Below, in pieces: positions 52,301 through 60,069 of a stretch of DNA of 64,000 nucleotides; the stretch's first letter is position 1, and every line of letters begins with the position of its first letter. The notes beneath the pieces are model-generated. The model saw only the letters and a list, made by a program, of their open reading frames with translations. It was not told where the DNA came from and did no database searches. The position numbers were made by a program, and so were the translations under genes. The DNA comes from Alphaproteobacteria bacterium. GTDB taxonomy: Bacteria > Pseudomonadota > Alphaproteobacteria > GCA-2731375. The stretch covers positions 62,001-126,000 of the forward strand of contig JADHTB010000006.1 of NCBI GenBank assembly GCA_016776605.1. Reading direction: 5' to 3'.

Positions 52301-55186
52301 GGATTGCGCGATTTCCTCGGTGCGGCGGTTGACGAAATTGGCAATTTTGTCTGTTTCGCTGGCGATTTGCACCGTACGCAACGTGAAGGCCTGGGCCACC
52401 GCGTCGGCCCTGGATTCCCCCCGGCGGGCGCTGTCTTCGACGGCACTGTTGAAGGCTTCAGCCCGACCGCGCAGTTCGGCTTCAACCTTGGCGACCGTGG
52501 TGCGCAGGCCATCAACCGTACCCTCGGCCATGCTCAGGAGTTGTCCGCGCCGGGCGTCGAGATCCGCCAACAAGGCATCGATCCGTCCAGCGGCATGATC
52601 GGTCATGCGGTCGGCGGTCTGCCGCGCCTCATATTCTTCTTCCCGCAGCCGCTCGGAAATGACATCGGCATGCCGCGAGACATCCGAGGTGATGCGCCTG
52701 GCAACATCGGCCAGGGCGGTGGCGCGCTCGTCCACATTTGATTGCAGGTCGCTCCAGTCCTGATCGATCCCGTCGATGCTGCGGTTCATGTCGCCGCTGA
52801 CCCGTTCGATGCGTGACAGCAGGGTGGCGCTCATTTCCTCCAACCGGCGCACGGCCTGTTCCGTGGCGACGGTGGTGGCGGTACGCAGATCGTCCGTCTG
52901 GACCCGAATGCGTTCGCCAGTGTTGGTGACACGGCTTTCCAGGCGGTCAATGGTCTGATCGATTTCCTGGCCCAATTTGCCAACCGTTTGGCGCACCCCG
53001 TCGGCCATCTGATCGGCGTGGCCACCAACGGTCTTTTGCGTCCCGGCTGAAGCCGTCTCGATGGCCTTGAGCTGCTGGGCATAGTGCAGGCGCATTTGTT
53101 CGGCGCTGGTCACGGCCTGGTCGGTCATCTCGCCGGTACGCACCAGTAACTGGTCCAGGGAACGGCTGTAATCCTGGCCCAACTGATCCACGACCCCGCG
53201 GACCCCATCGGCCATTTCACCGGACCGCCCGGCCACGGTCTTTTGCGTTTGGCTCGACGCCAGCTCAATTCCGGCCAGCTGCTCGCCATAATGGCGGCGC
53301 ATATGTTCAGCCTGGGCCATGGCGTTCGAGGCCATTTCGCCGGTCCGGGATTCCAGACGGTCGACGGATAGGTTGAAATGATCGGCAAGGTCGTTGAGAT
53401 TTTGTTCGATGCCGTCGGCCAGGCGATCGGCACGGCCGGCCAGGGCGCCGTGGGCCTGATCCGTCGATTGCTCGATGACGGCCAGTTTATCCAGATATTG
53501 CTGGCGCAATTGCTCCACCCGTTCCATGGCAGTGTCGCGCAGATCGTCGGAGCGGTTGTTGAGACCGTCGATGGCATGCTCGAAGGCCTCGGTCATGAGG
53601 TTTAAATTCTGCCTCATATGGCCGGCCATGCGTTCGTTTTGCACGGCGATGTCAGTCTGGACCTGGGTTGACAGCTGTTCAATCTCGGCCAGTTTCAGGC
53701 CGTAATGCTGGTGCATTTGATCCGCCCGGGCGGCGGCGGCTTCGGTCATCTCGGTGCCGCGCTGGGTCAACTCGTCAATGTTTTGATCAAAGCGGTCCGA
53801 CATTTGCGCCAGGTTCCGGGTCAGTTCCTGCGCCATTTCCGTGCCGCGCGCGGTCAGCGCGGTTTGGCCTTCGTCAGCGTTCCGCGCGATGGCGTTCAAC
53901 CGGTCTTCGAAATGCTGGCTGATACCGTCGGCCCCGGCCATGGCCGCGTCCTTCATGCCCCCGGCGCGTTCCTCCAGGTGGTCGATGGCGGTGTCGAAAT
54001 CAGTCTCCATATGGGCCAGATTTTTGTGCAAATCCGCCGTCATTTGGGCGCTGCGGGCGGCGATGGTGGTTTGCGTCTGTTGGCCCGTGCGTTCGATCTC
54101 ATTCAGGCGGGTGCCATAATGCTGGCGGATCTGGTCCGCCCGCGCCATGGCTTCTTCGCTCCAGGTTCCCGCCCGGCTGTCCATATGATCGACGGTCTGG
54201 GAAAATTTCTGTTCCATCTCATTCGCGGTGTGGGCGACGCCATCGGCTATCATATCGGCCCGTTGAGAGACGGTCTGGTGCGTCTGCGCGGTGTTTTGCT
54301 CTATTTCCGCCAGACGGGTTTCATAATGCTGCCGCAGACGGTCGGCCTGGCTCATGGTATTTTCGGTCAGGGCCTCGGCCCGCGCTTCGGCCTCGTCCAT
54401 GGCCTCGGCCAAAGCTTCCGACTGCGCGTTGAGGACACTGGCCACCTGTTCGGCCCGATGTTGTGATTGCGTGACCGAGGCCTCGAAGTCGCCAGCCTGC
54501 CCCAACAACAAATCGTTGATCTGACTACCCTGTTCCGTCAGACGTTCGGCGGCGCCTTCCAGGGACCGGGCCCGTCCGCCCAGCTCTTCGACCAGGGCGG
54601 CGGTGCGGGCGTTGGACGAGGTGGAGCTGCGGTTGATATCCTCGACCCGTTGGCGCAACAGGCTTTCGACCTGACGCACCTGATCGGTCGCCTGCTCCGA
54701 GGCTTGGGTCAGTTCCTCCGCCTGGCGGCGCAGCGCGGCCGAGACCATTTCGATCCGGGCATTCGCCTGATTGTCGGGATAGGTCAGACGCCGCAGTTCC
54801 GCCTGCAAGGCAGCGGCATGATCGGTCATCTCGCTGCCTCGGCGAAGATAAAACAACGCCAGCCATAGGACGCCCAATGGGGCGAAAACCGCGCTTAGCA
54901 CCGATGCCAGTTCGTGGGGCAGCAGAAAGGCCAGGGCATCCCACCCGACATAGCCGGTGACATAGCTGACACAGACGACCAGCCAGACCGCGGTGATCAC
55001 CAGGCCCAGCATCAGGCCGCGGTGGAAATTGACCTCCCCCGGCGCCCACCATCTTGGCGGCCGCCCGCCCGGGCCGCCACCGGTGGCCCCGCCATAACCA
55101 CCGCCACGCCCGCCATAGCCGGGCTCGCGCTCGACGGCTTCCGCCGGGATTGGCAGTTGGCTGACGGGTGTCTCTATCTGCGGCAT
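49352..55186 (-). CDS. Giant membrane-anchored coiled-coil protein, TipN/GPR-like polar organiser candidate
   Basis: This protein has 1944 residues. Residues 22-50 are Gly-rich; two membrane helices follow at about 57-80 and 86-114, and the rest is almost uninterrupted, Ala/Glu/Gln-rich alpha helix. Seven consecutive repeats of exactly 69 residues (275-757) contain the signature Q-H-Y-x2-x-L-x-x-I-E. A later stretch shows 11-residue periodicity (RVDNVANMIE DRVDNVTNAV). The C-terminal 110 residues form a distinct, conserved-looking domain (AWERYLDGDRGIFARRIVHS). Two N-terminal helices plus a giant coiled coil match TipN of Caulobacter and GPR of Agrobacterium, which mark or build the growth pole. 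AGGG precedes the ATG at 55186. The upstream exported-protein gene is 25 bp away. Confidence 0.75.
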   Translation of the reverse strand: MPQIETPVSQLPIPAEAVEREPGYGGRGGGYGGATGGGPGGRPPRWWAPGEVNFHRGLMLGLVITAVWLVVCVSYVTGYVGWDALAFLLPHELASVLSAVFAPLGVLWLALFYLRRGSEMTDHAAALQAELRRLTYPDNQANARIEMVSAALRRQAEELTQASEQATDQVRQVESLLRQRVEDINRSSTSSNARTAALVEELGGRARSLEGAAERLTEQGSQINDLLLGQAGDFEASVTQSQHRAEQVASVLNAQSEALAEAMDEAEARAEALTENTMSQADRLRQHYETRLAEIEQNTAQTHQTVSQRADMIADGVAHTANEMEQKFSQTVDHMDSRAGTWSEEAMARADQIRQHYGTRLNEIERTGQQTQTTIAARSAQMTADLHKNLAHMETDFDTAIDHLEERAGGMKDAAMAGADGISQHFEDRLNAIARNADEGQTALTARGTEMAQELTRNLAQMSDRFDQNIDELTQRGTEMTEAAAARADQMHQHYGLKLAEIEQLSTQVQTDIAVQNERMAGHMRQNLNLMTEAFEHAIDGLNNRSDDLRDTAMERVEQLRQQYLDKLAVIEQSTDQAHGALAGRADRLADGIEQNLNDLADHFNLSVDRLESRTGEMASNAMAQAEHMRRHYGEQLAGIELASSQTQKTVAGRSGEMADGVRGVVDQLGQDYSRSLDQLLVRTGEMTDQAVTSAEQMRLHYAQQLKAIETASAGTQKTVGGHADQMADGVRQTVGKLGQEIDQTIDRLESRVTNTGERIRVQTDDLRTATTVATEQAVRRLEEMSATLLSRIERVSGDMNRSIDGIDQDWSDLQSNVDERATALADVARRITSDVSRHADVISERLREEEYEARQTADRMTDHAAGRIDALLADLDARRGQLLSMAEGTVDGLRTTVAKVEAELRGRAEAFNSAVEDSARRGESRADAVAQAFTLRTVQIASETDKIANFVNRRTEEIAQSFKDGAAVVTGYAEDASRQAALNALALSNAFQQRIDEIGKSVAGNTEKFGQEASHSAEAIRDEFEARITDIVANLEGLAQRTIGQANTVEAGLRAQITDLSLAVDDMISRGGEMNQNLHQESEWLQEVSTQIGSEAKRAGEAMRQDGNGLRQLSSEVESISHGIEARVQQHLEILNATAGKTEERIAKAGGQLAATAETVQQAAQQADQRLDQASQHLNAQAEAIAATSRQSAAALGQAGDGVEQAMSRIQFAATTASGQIEDLTGGAEDRIDAMAGAVEARVDNVANMIEDRVDNVTNAVESRIGGFTQSTDVRIGDLTSMTEQRFRELSEGAETNLEQIAQATAGRVAEAADAAGQRIGAVQSALDKGIEGVTVAATRAEGAGRQLEERIAGLAEAGTAATSEMRATEAAYVEAADTLAVEGERALAQIHNTTASLREEADGVAAAAQQANAAVDTTGETLRQNAQHLTAATDRVQAEATTLSAAMQQHATALEDAADKAEKRAMRLSEDLQSRAGALQQITTAISERAGQIETILEKSTNALSQASSSALDDLAKAGSALQTELQTLDAATTKGGAYLNQIMDLLSQGSAQAEGTSTKAVENMAGLAQSLRGQGEQLNEAATAAAARIEAALTRFTEHSQSLNRESGDVSEELLRRAGEMSAVATQSKTDLTEAIDVLGRGTSRVAEAADEAAARLRGAHISFDNASTALNETSDREATRILGAGIAFRQEIQNVAAAGERGAERLKAAGLEMAGQGTELRDESNRLSQQVAALSKDLRLAVDELSDQAKGSEKRLLRLGEQLARNAGELEQLTERTGQAADSVGDTYRRQAEELRQVSEKAAVDVAKVEQSSGANRRKTFMRNMAFVTERMNSLAIDLDRALEKNVPEDAWERYLDGDRGIFARRIVHSRDRISLAAIQSNYEDDDGFREHVDRYLFQFQEALAQAEENDPEDILAAVLLSSDVGKLYMLMSKALGRLN
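52916..54364 (-). repeat. Seven in-phase 207-bp coding repeats
   Basis: The repeats encode residues 275-343, 344-412, 413-481, 482-550, 551-619, 620-688 and 689-757 of the giant protein. All are exactly 69 residues, with no insertion or deletion, though sequence identity between units is only moderate. This implies selection on length rather than recent duplication. Confidence 0.85.
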
Positions 55187-55211
55187 TGGGCTATCCCTTC
55201 AGGACCCATGA

Positions 55212-55868
55212 TTACAGCGCATTCTGCAAGTGATCTGGATAGGTTGGTACGTCCAATTGGGCATACGGCGGGCGTACATGTTGAACAAGGAAAAAATTCG
55301 GCTTTATGCCGGTATGGGTAATGGCGACGGCGAAGCGGCCCCGTTCGCCCGGGATGATCTGCCCCTGGCTGAAGCGGATCACGTCGCGCGGTTCCGTCAA
55401 ATCATCAACCTGGGCAAAGCTGTCCGAGCGAAAGGGCCGGTTGGCTGCCTCTGATTGGGCAAACGACAGGCCGTCGTAATAATCGCTGCCGCGCCCGGCC
55501 TCGAACTCCAATTCCAGGGCATAATAGTCCCAGATCAGGGCCGTGCGGTTGATCACCACTTTTTGCAGGGCGAAACCGACCGCATGCCGGGTTGCGACCC
55601 GGCTGCCGAAGTCCGCCGCTTCCACATTGATCGCCAGCACCACTTCGCCCTCGCCGAAAACTTCTTCGACCAGCACGATGGGATCCTCCAGGCTGCCCGT
55701 GCCCGAGGCCGCCAATAGGCGAAAGTTGCTCGATGCCTCGGAAAATGTAATCCCCGGCAACGAAATGCGGCCGGCCGCCGCGGCGCCCCCGGCGCCGGGC
55801 CCCGCAGCCAGCATCAGAACCGCCAGAGCCAGATAAAAAGGCAGGATTATGGCTAATCGTACAAACAT
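55212..55868 (-). CDS. Hypothetical exported protein
   Basis: The ATG at 55868 gives 218 residues with a clear signal peptide (MFVRLAIILPFYLALAVLML, cleavage near AAAAG at residue 31). The mature part is rich in beta-type and acidic residues with no recognisable motif; two blocks, GSDYYDGLSFAQSEAANRPF and AITHTGIKPNFFLVQHV, stand out. It is the first gene of a unit with the giant coiled-coil protein and the EamA transporter. A periplasmic partner of the membrane-anchored coiled coil is an inference from this pairing. The longer frame starting at 55895 would overlap an operator-like site. Confidence 0.6.
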   Translation of the reverse strand: MFVRLAIILPFYLALAVLMLAAGPGAGGAAAAGRISLPGITFSEASSNFRLLAASGTGSLEDPIVLVEEVFGEGEVVLAINVEAADFGSRVATRHAVGFALQKVVINRTALIWDYYALELEFEAGRGSDYYDGLSFAQSEAANRPFRSDSFAQVDDLTEPRDVIRFSQGQIIPGERGRFAVAITHTGIKPNFFLVQHVRPPYAQLDVPTYPDHLQNAL

Positions 55869-55885
55869 GCCCCATTGTCCCTGAC

Positions 55886-55904
55886 TGTGGGCCATAGGTC
55901 AAAG
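55886..55904 (+). promoter_or_regulatory. Third copy of the 19-bp operator-like palindrome
   Basis: TGTGGGCCATAGGTCAAAG differs from the pair at 33712-33756 only at its end. It lies 18 bp upstream of the exported-protein ATG (minus strand). The shared site hints that this unit and the TAXI-TRAP operon answer to one regulator. Confidence 0.45.
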
Positions 55905-55941
55905 CATGCCTTGGCCGTGTATCGGGTCAATTTGAAGTAAC

Positions 55942-56622
55942 CTAACTGACCCAGCCGCCTGCGAAGGGGATAATCTGCCCGACGAAAAAATCACTGTCTT
56001 CGCCAGCCAGGAACAGGGCAAGGGCGGTGTCCTCGTCGGCGCGGGCCAGGCGACCCAGAGGCACCTCCTGTTTCAGCCTGGAACGGAATTTAGGATTGTC
56101 CTGCAAGCTTTCAGGATAATACACGTCACTTTCCACCCAGTTCTGGGCGATCAGGTTAACTTGAATATTGTTGCGGGCCAATTCCACGCCAACGGCACGC
56201 ACATAGCCGGCTTGGGCCCCGCGCGCGGCGGTATAGGCGGCCAGCCGGGCTATGCCCCGCAAAGGTGTTGCGCTGCCATAGACGACAATCTTGCCCTGCG
56301 CCCGTTCGATCATTTGCGGCGTCACGGCGCGCACCAGTCGGTGCAGGGGATGGACCATGATGTCGAACATGCTGGCCCAGATATCGTCGTCAATATCGGC
56401 CACCGCCACGCCGTGATGGTTCGGCGCCGCCAGATTGGCGATCAGGATATCCAGCGGTCCCGACTGGGCCACGATGCGGCCGGCAGCATCCGGTTCAGTT
56501 AAGTCGCTGCGGTCCGCGATAACCTCGGCCCCGGCCTCACGAAACGTTTTGACCGTCTGGGGACCCATGTAGTCGTCGGCTTGGGTTACCAATACCCGTT
56601 TTCCCGCCAGCTTGCCCGTCAT
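55942..56622 (-). CDS. Halohydrin dehalogenase-like SDR-fold protein
   Basis: The ATG at 56622 (GAGG upstream) gives 226 residues. Although SDR-folded, it lacks the nucleotide-binding TGxxxGxG. Instead it has both signatures of halohydrin dehalogenases: T-x4-[FY]-x-G as TQADDYMG (residues 13-20), which builds the halide site, and the catalytic S-x12-Y-x3-R as Ser117, Tyr130, Arg134. The neighbourhood GSATP, YTAAR, YYPESLQ, NPKF and VPLGRL parallels the HheC type over the C-terminal half. The predicted reaction is dehalogenation of vicinal haloalcohols to epoxides, and nucleophilic epoxide opening in reverse. Common annotation would call it an SDR oxidoreductase. Activity is untested. Confidence 0.82.
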   Translation of the reverse strand: MTGKLAGKRVLVTQADDYMGPQTVKTFREAGAEVIADRSDLTEPDAAGRIVAQSGPLDILIANLAAPNHHGVAVADIDDDIWASMFDIMVHPLHRLVRAVTPQMIERAQGKIVVYGSATPLRGIARLAAYTAARGAQAGYVRAVGVELARNNIQVNLIAQNWVESDVYYPESLQDNPKFRSRLKQEVPLGRLARADEDTALALFLAGEDSDFFVGQIIPFAGGWVS

Positions 56623-56734
56623 AACGACCTCGCTCCCAATGCCCTTTCTTGTGGCGTCGATAGTAGCAGGCAGGTACTCTGAAATCATCACTTTACGGCG
56701 TTGGCCGGCGTCTTGTAGTCAATTATTGCCCGCT

Positions 56735-56773
56735 GGGTATTGGGGGTATTGGGGGTATTGGGGGTATTGGGGG
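56735..56773 (+). repeat. 9-bp tandem repeat in the leader of the molybdoenzyme gene
   Basis: Four copies of a GGGTATTGG-type 9-mer run in tandem and merge into the GGGGGA that serves as ribosome site of the next gene. Each unit carries a G-run like a weak Shine-Dalgarno and an in-frame TTG. Copy-number change would keep the frame but could alter initiation. Confidence 0.75.
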
Positions 56774-56775
56774 AA

Positions 56776-58995
56776 ATGGTGGTATCGCAAACGATATACG
56801 AGGCGCCGCGCCCGGTGCCGGGGCCAGGGGAACAGGTGGTTACCAGCACCTGTGGCCATAATTGCGGCGGGCGTTGCGTGGTCAATGCCCATGTGCGCGA
56901 TGGCCGGATCACCAGGATCTCCACCGATGCCCGGCGTTGGAACCCCGCGCATCCGCCGCTGCCGGCCTGCGCCCGCGGCGTCGGGCAGATCGAACGCACT
57001 TATCACCCTGACCGTCTGCAATATCCCATGCGCCGCACGGGGCCGCGCGGCTCTGGCCAGTTCGCGCGAATTTCCTGGGACGAGGCCTTGGACGAGGTGG
57101 CGGCGCAATTGCTGCGCGTGCGGGAAAAATGGGGCAATGCGGCCATACTCGACGGCTCCCGCTCGGGCAGTTTGTCCATGTTGCATGGCCGGGGTCCGGC
57201 GAAGCGCTTTTTGCATATGTTTGGCGGCTGCAGCGATTTGTGGTCGAACATGTCGTGCGAGGCTGAAATATTCTCCCTGCGCGCTACCTATGGCCAGGGT
57301 TTCTCCCACAAGGTCGCGGGCCGCGAACCCACGGACTATGTCAATTCGAAATTGATCTGGATGTGGGGCTGGTCGCCGGGGGACGGCACCTTTGGTACCG
57401 GCACCATGCAATATTTGAAACAGGCCAAGGCGCAGGGCACGCGCATCGTCTGTATTGATCCCCGCCGCAGCCGCAGCTCTATTCAGTTGGCCGATGAACA
57501 TATCTTTATCCGCCCCTCCACCGATGCCGCCGCCTTGATCGCCATGGCCTATGTGATGGTCAAGGAAGGGGTGCATGATCAGGTTTATTGCGATCGCTTT
57601 GTGCAGGGTTTCGACGAGGCGACCTTGCCTGAAGGCGCACCGGCGGGGGCCTCCTATCGCAGCTATCTGATGGGCGAGACCGATGGTTTGGCAAAGACTC
57701 CAGAATGGGCGGCCGGGATAACGGGCATTCCAGCCGCGACGATCCAGCGTCTGGCCATTGAATTCGCCACCACCAAGCCGGCCGCGTTGCAGGGCGGTTA
57801 CGGGCCAGGGCGAACGGCCTTTGGCGAACAGTTCCACAGGGCGGCCTTTGCTTTGGCGGCGATGACCGGCAATGTGGGTATCGTTGGCGGCAATTCCGGC
57901 ACCAGCAATGGCGCCACCGGGCAGGGCAATATGCGTGGCTTTTCCGCGGGGCCGAATCCGGTCGATGCAAAAATTTCCGCGCCTCTGCTGGCCGATCTGT
58001 TGGCCCGTGGCAAGAGCGGCGGTTATCCCGCGGATATCAAGCTGATTTATTCCATGGGCGGTGATTTGTTCAACCAATGTCCGAACGCGGCAAAAACCGC
58101 CAAGGCATTGGACAACGTCGAATTCATCGTCGGCCAGGACCATTTCCTCACCCCGACCACGCGCCACGCGGATATCGTGCTGCCGGCCACGACCTTTTGG
58201 GAACGTAACGACGTGCATACGCCCTGGGCCGGGGCGGGCCATTATGCGATCTTCATGAAACAGGCCATCGAACCTATGTACGAGTGCCGCAATGATCTGG
58301 ATATTTTTACCGATCTGGCCGCGCGCGTCGGCATCGAGGGTTATAACGGCAAAGAAGAGATGGACTGGCTGCGCGCGTTCACCGCCGACGCGGTGGACGA
58401 TTTTGATGCCTTTCAGGCGCAGGGTGTGGCCCGGTTTCCCGCACCCGAGGATGCGGTGGCGTTTGCCAAACAGATCCGCGATCCGGAAAGCCATAAATTC
58501 GCCACGCCGTCGGGCAAGATCGAGGTTTATGCCACTCTCATCGCGGATAATCCCAATCCCTATGGTCTGGGCGCTATTGCGCCGATCCCGACCTGGGTGC
58601 CGCAACTGGAGCACGACGGGGATTACCCACTAAGCCTGTGCAGTCCCAAGTCACGGGCGCGGACCCATTCCATTCATGGCAACCAGGACAAGCTGGCCAA
58701 GGTTGATCCCGATGATCTGTGGCTGCATCCAGCGGATGCCGAGGCGCGGGGCATTCACGATGGGCAGATGGTGCGGATCTTCAACGCCCAGGGCGCGACG
58801 GTCTTGCCGGCCAAGGTGACGGAAAACATCGCGCCCGGCGTCGTTTCCATCAAGGAAGGTGCCTGGTTTACCCCCGATGAAGAGGGCACCGACACACAAG
58901 GCTGCGCCAACGCGGTGACCCTGGACCGCTCCGCGCCCAGCGGGGCGACCACCTACAACACGAATTTTGTCCAGGTACGGCCGGTCAATAGTTAG
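56776..58995 (+). CDS. DMSO-reductase-family molybdopterin oxidoreductase, catalytic subunit
   Basis: The ATG at 56776 follows GGGGGAA and gives 739 residues; a TTG start inside the tandem repeat is possible. An N-terminal [4Fe-4S] site is seen as CGHNCGGRCVV (Cys 26, 30, 34) with a later PACARG. Molybdopterin-guanine-dinucleotide contacts include CIDPRRSRSS, GNMRGFSAGPNP and the C-terminal LSLCSPKSRARTHSIHGNQ. The domain order resembles DmsA. No twin-arginine signal and no iron-sulfur or membrane subunit gene is adjacent, so a cytoplasmic orphan subunit is suggested. The substrate is unknown. Confidence 0.87.
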   Translation: MVVSQTIYEAPRPVPGPGEQVVTSTCGHNCGGRCVVNAHVRDGRITRISTDARRWNPAHPPLPACARGVGQIERTYHPDRLQYPMRRTGPRGSGQFARISWDEALDEVAAQLLRVREKWGNAAILDGSRSGSLSMLHGRGPAKRFLHMFGGCSDLWSNMSCEAEIFSLRATYGQGFSHKVAGREPTDYVNSKLIWMWGWSPGDGTFGTGTMQYLKQAKAQGTRIVCIDPRRSRSSIQLADEHIFIRPSTDAAALIAMAYVMVKEGVHDQVYCDRFVQGFDEATLPEGAPAGASYRSYLMGETDGLAKTPEWAAGITGIPAATIQRLAIEFATTKPAALQGGYGPGRTAFGEQFHRAAFALAAMTGNVGIVGGNSGTSNGATGQGNMRGFSAGPNPVDAKISAPLLADLLARGKSGGYPADIKLIYSMGGDLFNQCPNAAKTAKALDNVEFIVGQDHFLTPTTRHADIVLPATTFWERNDVHTPWAGAGHYAIFMKQAIEPMYECRNDLDIFTDLAARVGIEGYNGKEEMDWLRAFTADAVDDFDAFQAQGVARFPAPEDAVAFAKQIRDPESHKFATPSGKIEVYATLIADNPNPYGLGAIAPIPTWVPQLEHDGDYPLSLCSPKSRARTHSIHGNQDKLAKVDPDDLWLHPADAEARGIHDGQMVRIFNAQGATVLPAKVTENIAPGVVSIKEGAWFTPDEEGTDTQGCANAVTLDRSAPSGATTYNTNFVQVRPVNS

Positions 58996-59017
58996 GCGGG
59001 AGTCAGGACTGCTGGGA

Positions 59018-59914
59018 TTACGCCTCGGCGCCGGTATCCGGCACCATGGCGGCCAGTTCATCCAGGCAGGCGCCCAGGGTGCGGGCCGTGGTGTCCAGGC
59101 TGGCATCAGCCTTGCGGTACAGGCTCTCGCGGCCCTCCAGGATACGCTGTAGATCTTCCATGGCCTCCCGGTTGCCGGCCATGGGGCGCTGGTCACCCTG
59201 GGCCGCTACCCGGGCCATATGCTCCGCCGGCGAGGCTTGCAGCCAGATGGTGTAGCAAGACGACAACAGGCGTTCGTAGGTGCCCGGTTCGGTGACCAGC
59301 CCGCCGCCCGTTTCCAGCACGGCCCTGGGATAGGCCTCGACCACCTGTTCCAGGCATTGCCGTTCCAACCGGCGGTAGGCGGTCCGGCCCAGCAGATCAA
59401 AAATTTCGTCCAGGCGCATGCCGGCCTTTTCCTCGATCCGCTTGTTCAACTGCACAAAGGGCAGACCCAGGCGCTTGGCCAGGGCGGCCCCCAGGGTGCT
59501 TTTGCCCGCGCCACGCAGGCCGATCAGGGCAATGCGGCTGCCTTGCCCGGCCTCCGGCGCATAGCGCTGGCGCAAATGACGATGCAGATCGGCCAGGTCA
59601 GCGTTGTTCAGGTCGGCTAGTTGCTCCAGTATCAAGGCCAATTCCACCGGCCGGTCCGGGCCGTCCTGAACCAATTCCGAAAGCGGCAGATGCATGGCCG
59701 CCGCGATTTGCCGCAGCAGGATGATCGAGACATTGCCCCGGCCGCTTTCCAACTGTGCCAGATAGCGCTCCGAGACCCCGGATTCAGCGGATAATATCTT
59801 GCGCGTCATGCCGCGCCGGGCCCTGGCCCCACGCACCCGGTCGCCCAACAGGGCCAAATAGCGCCCGTCGTCGTCCGCCCTGTCCGCCTGATCCCGCTCC
59901 ATTCGACGCTGCAT
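59018..59914 (-). CDS. boxR: BoxR-type regulator: XRE helix-turn-helix plus shikimate-kinase-like domain
   Basis: The 298-residue protein has an XRE helix-turn-helix at about residues 25-85 (ILSAESGVSERYLAQLESGR) and a P-loop shikimate-kinase-like domain from about 125 on (ALIGLRGAGKSTLGAALAKR), the architecture of BoxR and BzdR. These repress benzoate genes and bind benzoyl-CoA as inducer through the kinase-like domain. GAGG precedes the ATG at 59914. It diverges from the flavodoxin/bclA unit, and candidate operators lie between them. The position beside benzoate-CoA ligase supports the call. Confidence 0.93.
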   Translation of the reverse strand: MQRRMERDQADRADDDGRYLALLGDRVRGARARRGMTRKILSAESGVSERYLAQLESGRGNVSIILLRQIAAAMHLPLSELVQDGPDRPVELALILEQLADLNNADLADLHRHLRQRYAPEAGQGSRIALIGLRGAGKSTLGAALAKRLGLPFVQLNKRIEEKAGMRLDEIFDLLGRTAYRRLERQCLEQVVEAYPRAVLETGGGLVTEPGTYERLLSSCYTIWLQASPAEHMARVAAQGDQRPMAGNREAMEDLQRILEGRESLYRKADASLDTTARTLGACLDELAAMVPDTGAEA

Positions 59915-59967
59915 GGTTGCCTCGTTGCCGTGAATTCGCTACCGATATGACAATGGTACATGACAAG

Positions 59968-60023
59968 ACATAATATGCATTATATTTCTTTTTAATTGTT
60001 TTTGGAATAAAAAATGCAGTATA
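59968..60023 (+). promoter_or_regulatory. boxR operator: Divergent boxR / flavodoxin-bclA control region with two TGCA boxes
   Basis: ACATAATATGCATTATATT (59968-59986) shares its core with the site before boxC, and ATGCAGTATA (60014-60023) is a second, weaker box 39 bp away. Both lie in the AT-rich 155-bp gap between divergent genes, so BoxR could control itself and the benzoate genes. TATAAT-like hexamers overlap the first box on the minus strand. Confidence 0.6.
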
Positions 60024-60069
60024 TATCATTTCTAATCATCGAAGACCACGGCGGAGATTTGGGGGGCGT

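Noticed and set aside
51524-52741. Plus-strand frame inside the giant coiled-coil gene
   Set aside because: Repetitive high-GC coding on the other strand creates it; no ribosome site or family features.
56719-58614. Open frame of 631 codons opposite the molybdoenzyme
   Set aside because: Antisense shadow; no recognisable motif and it would cover the tandem repeat at its end.
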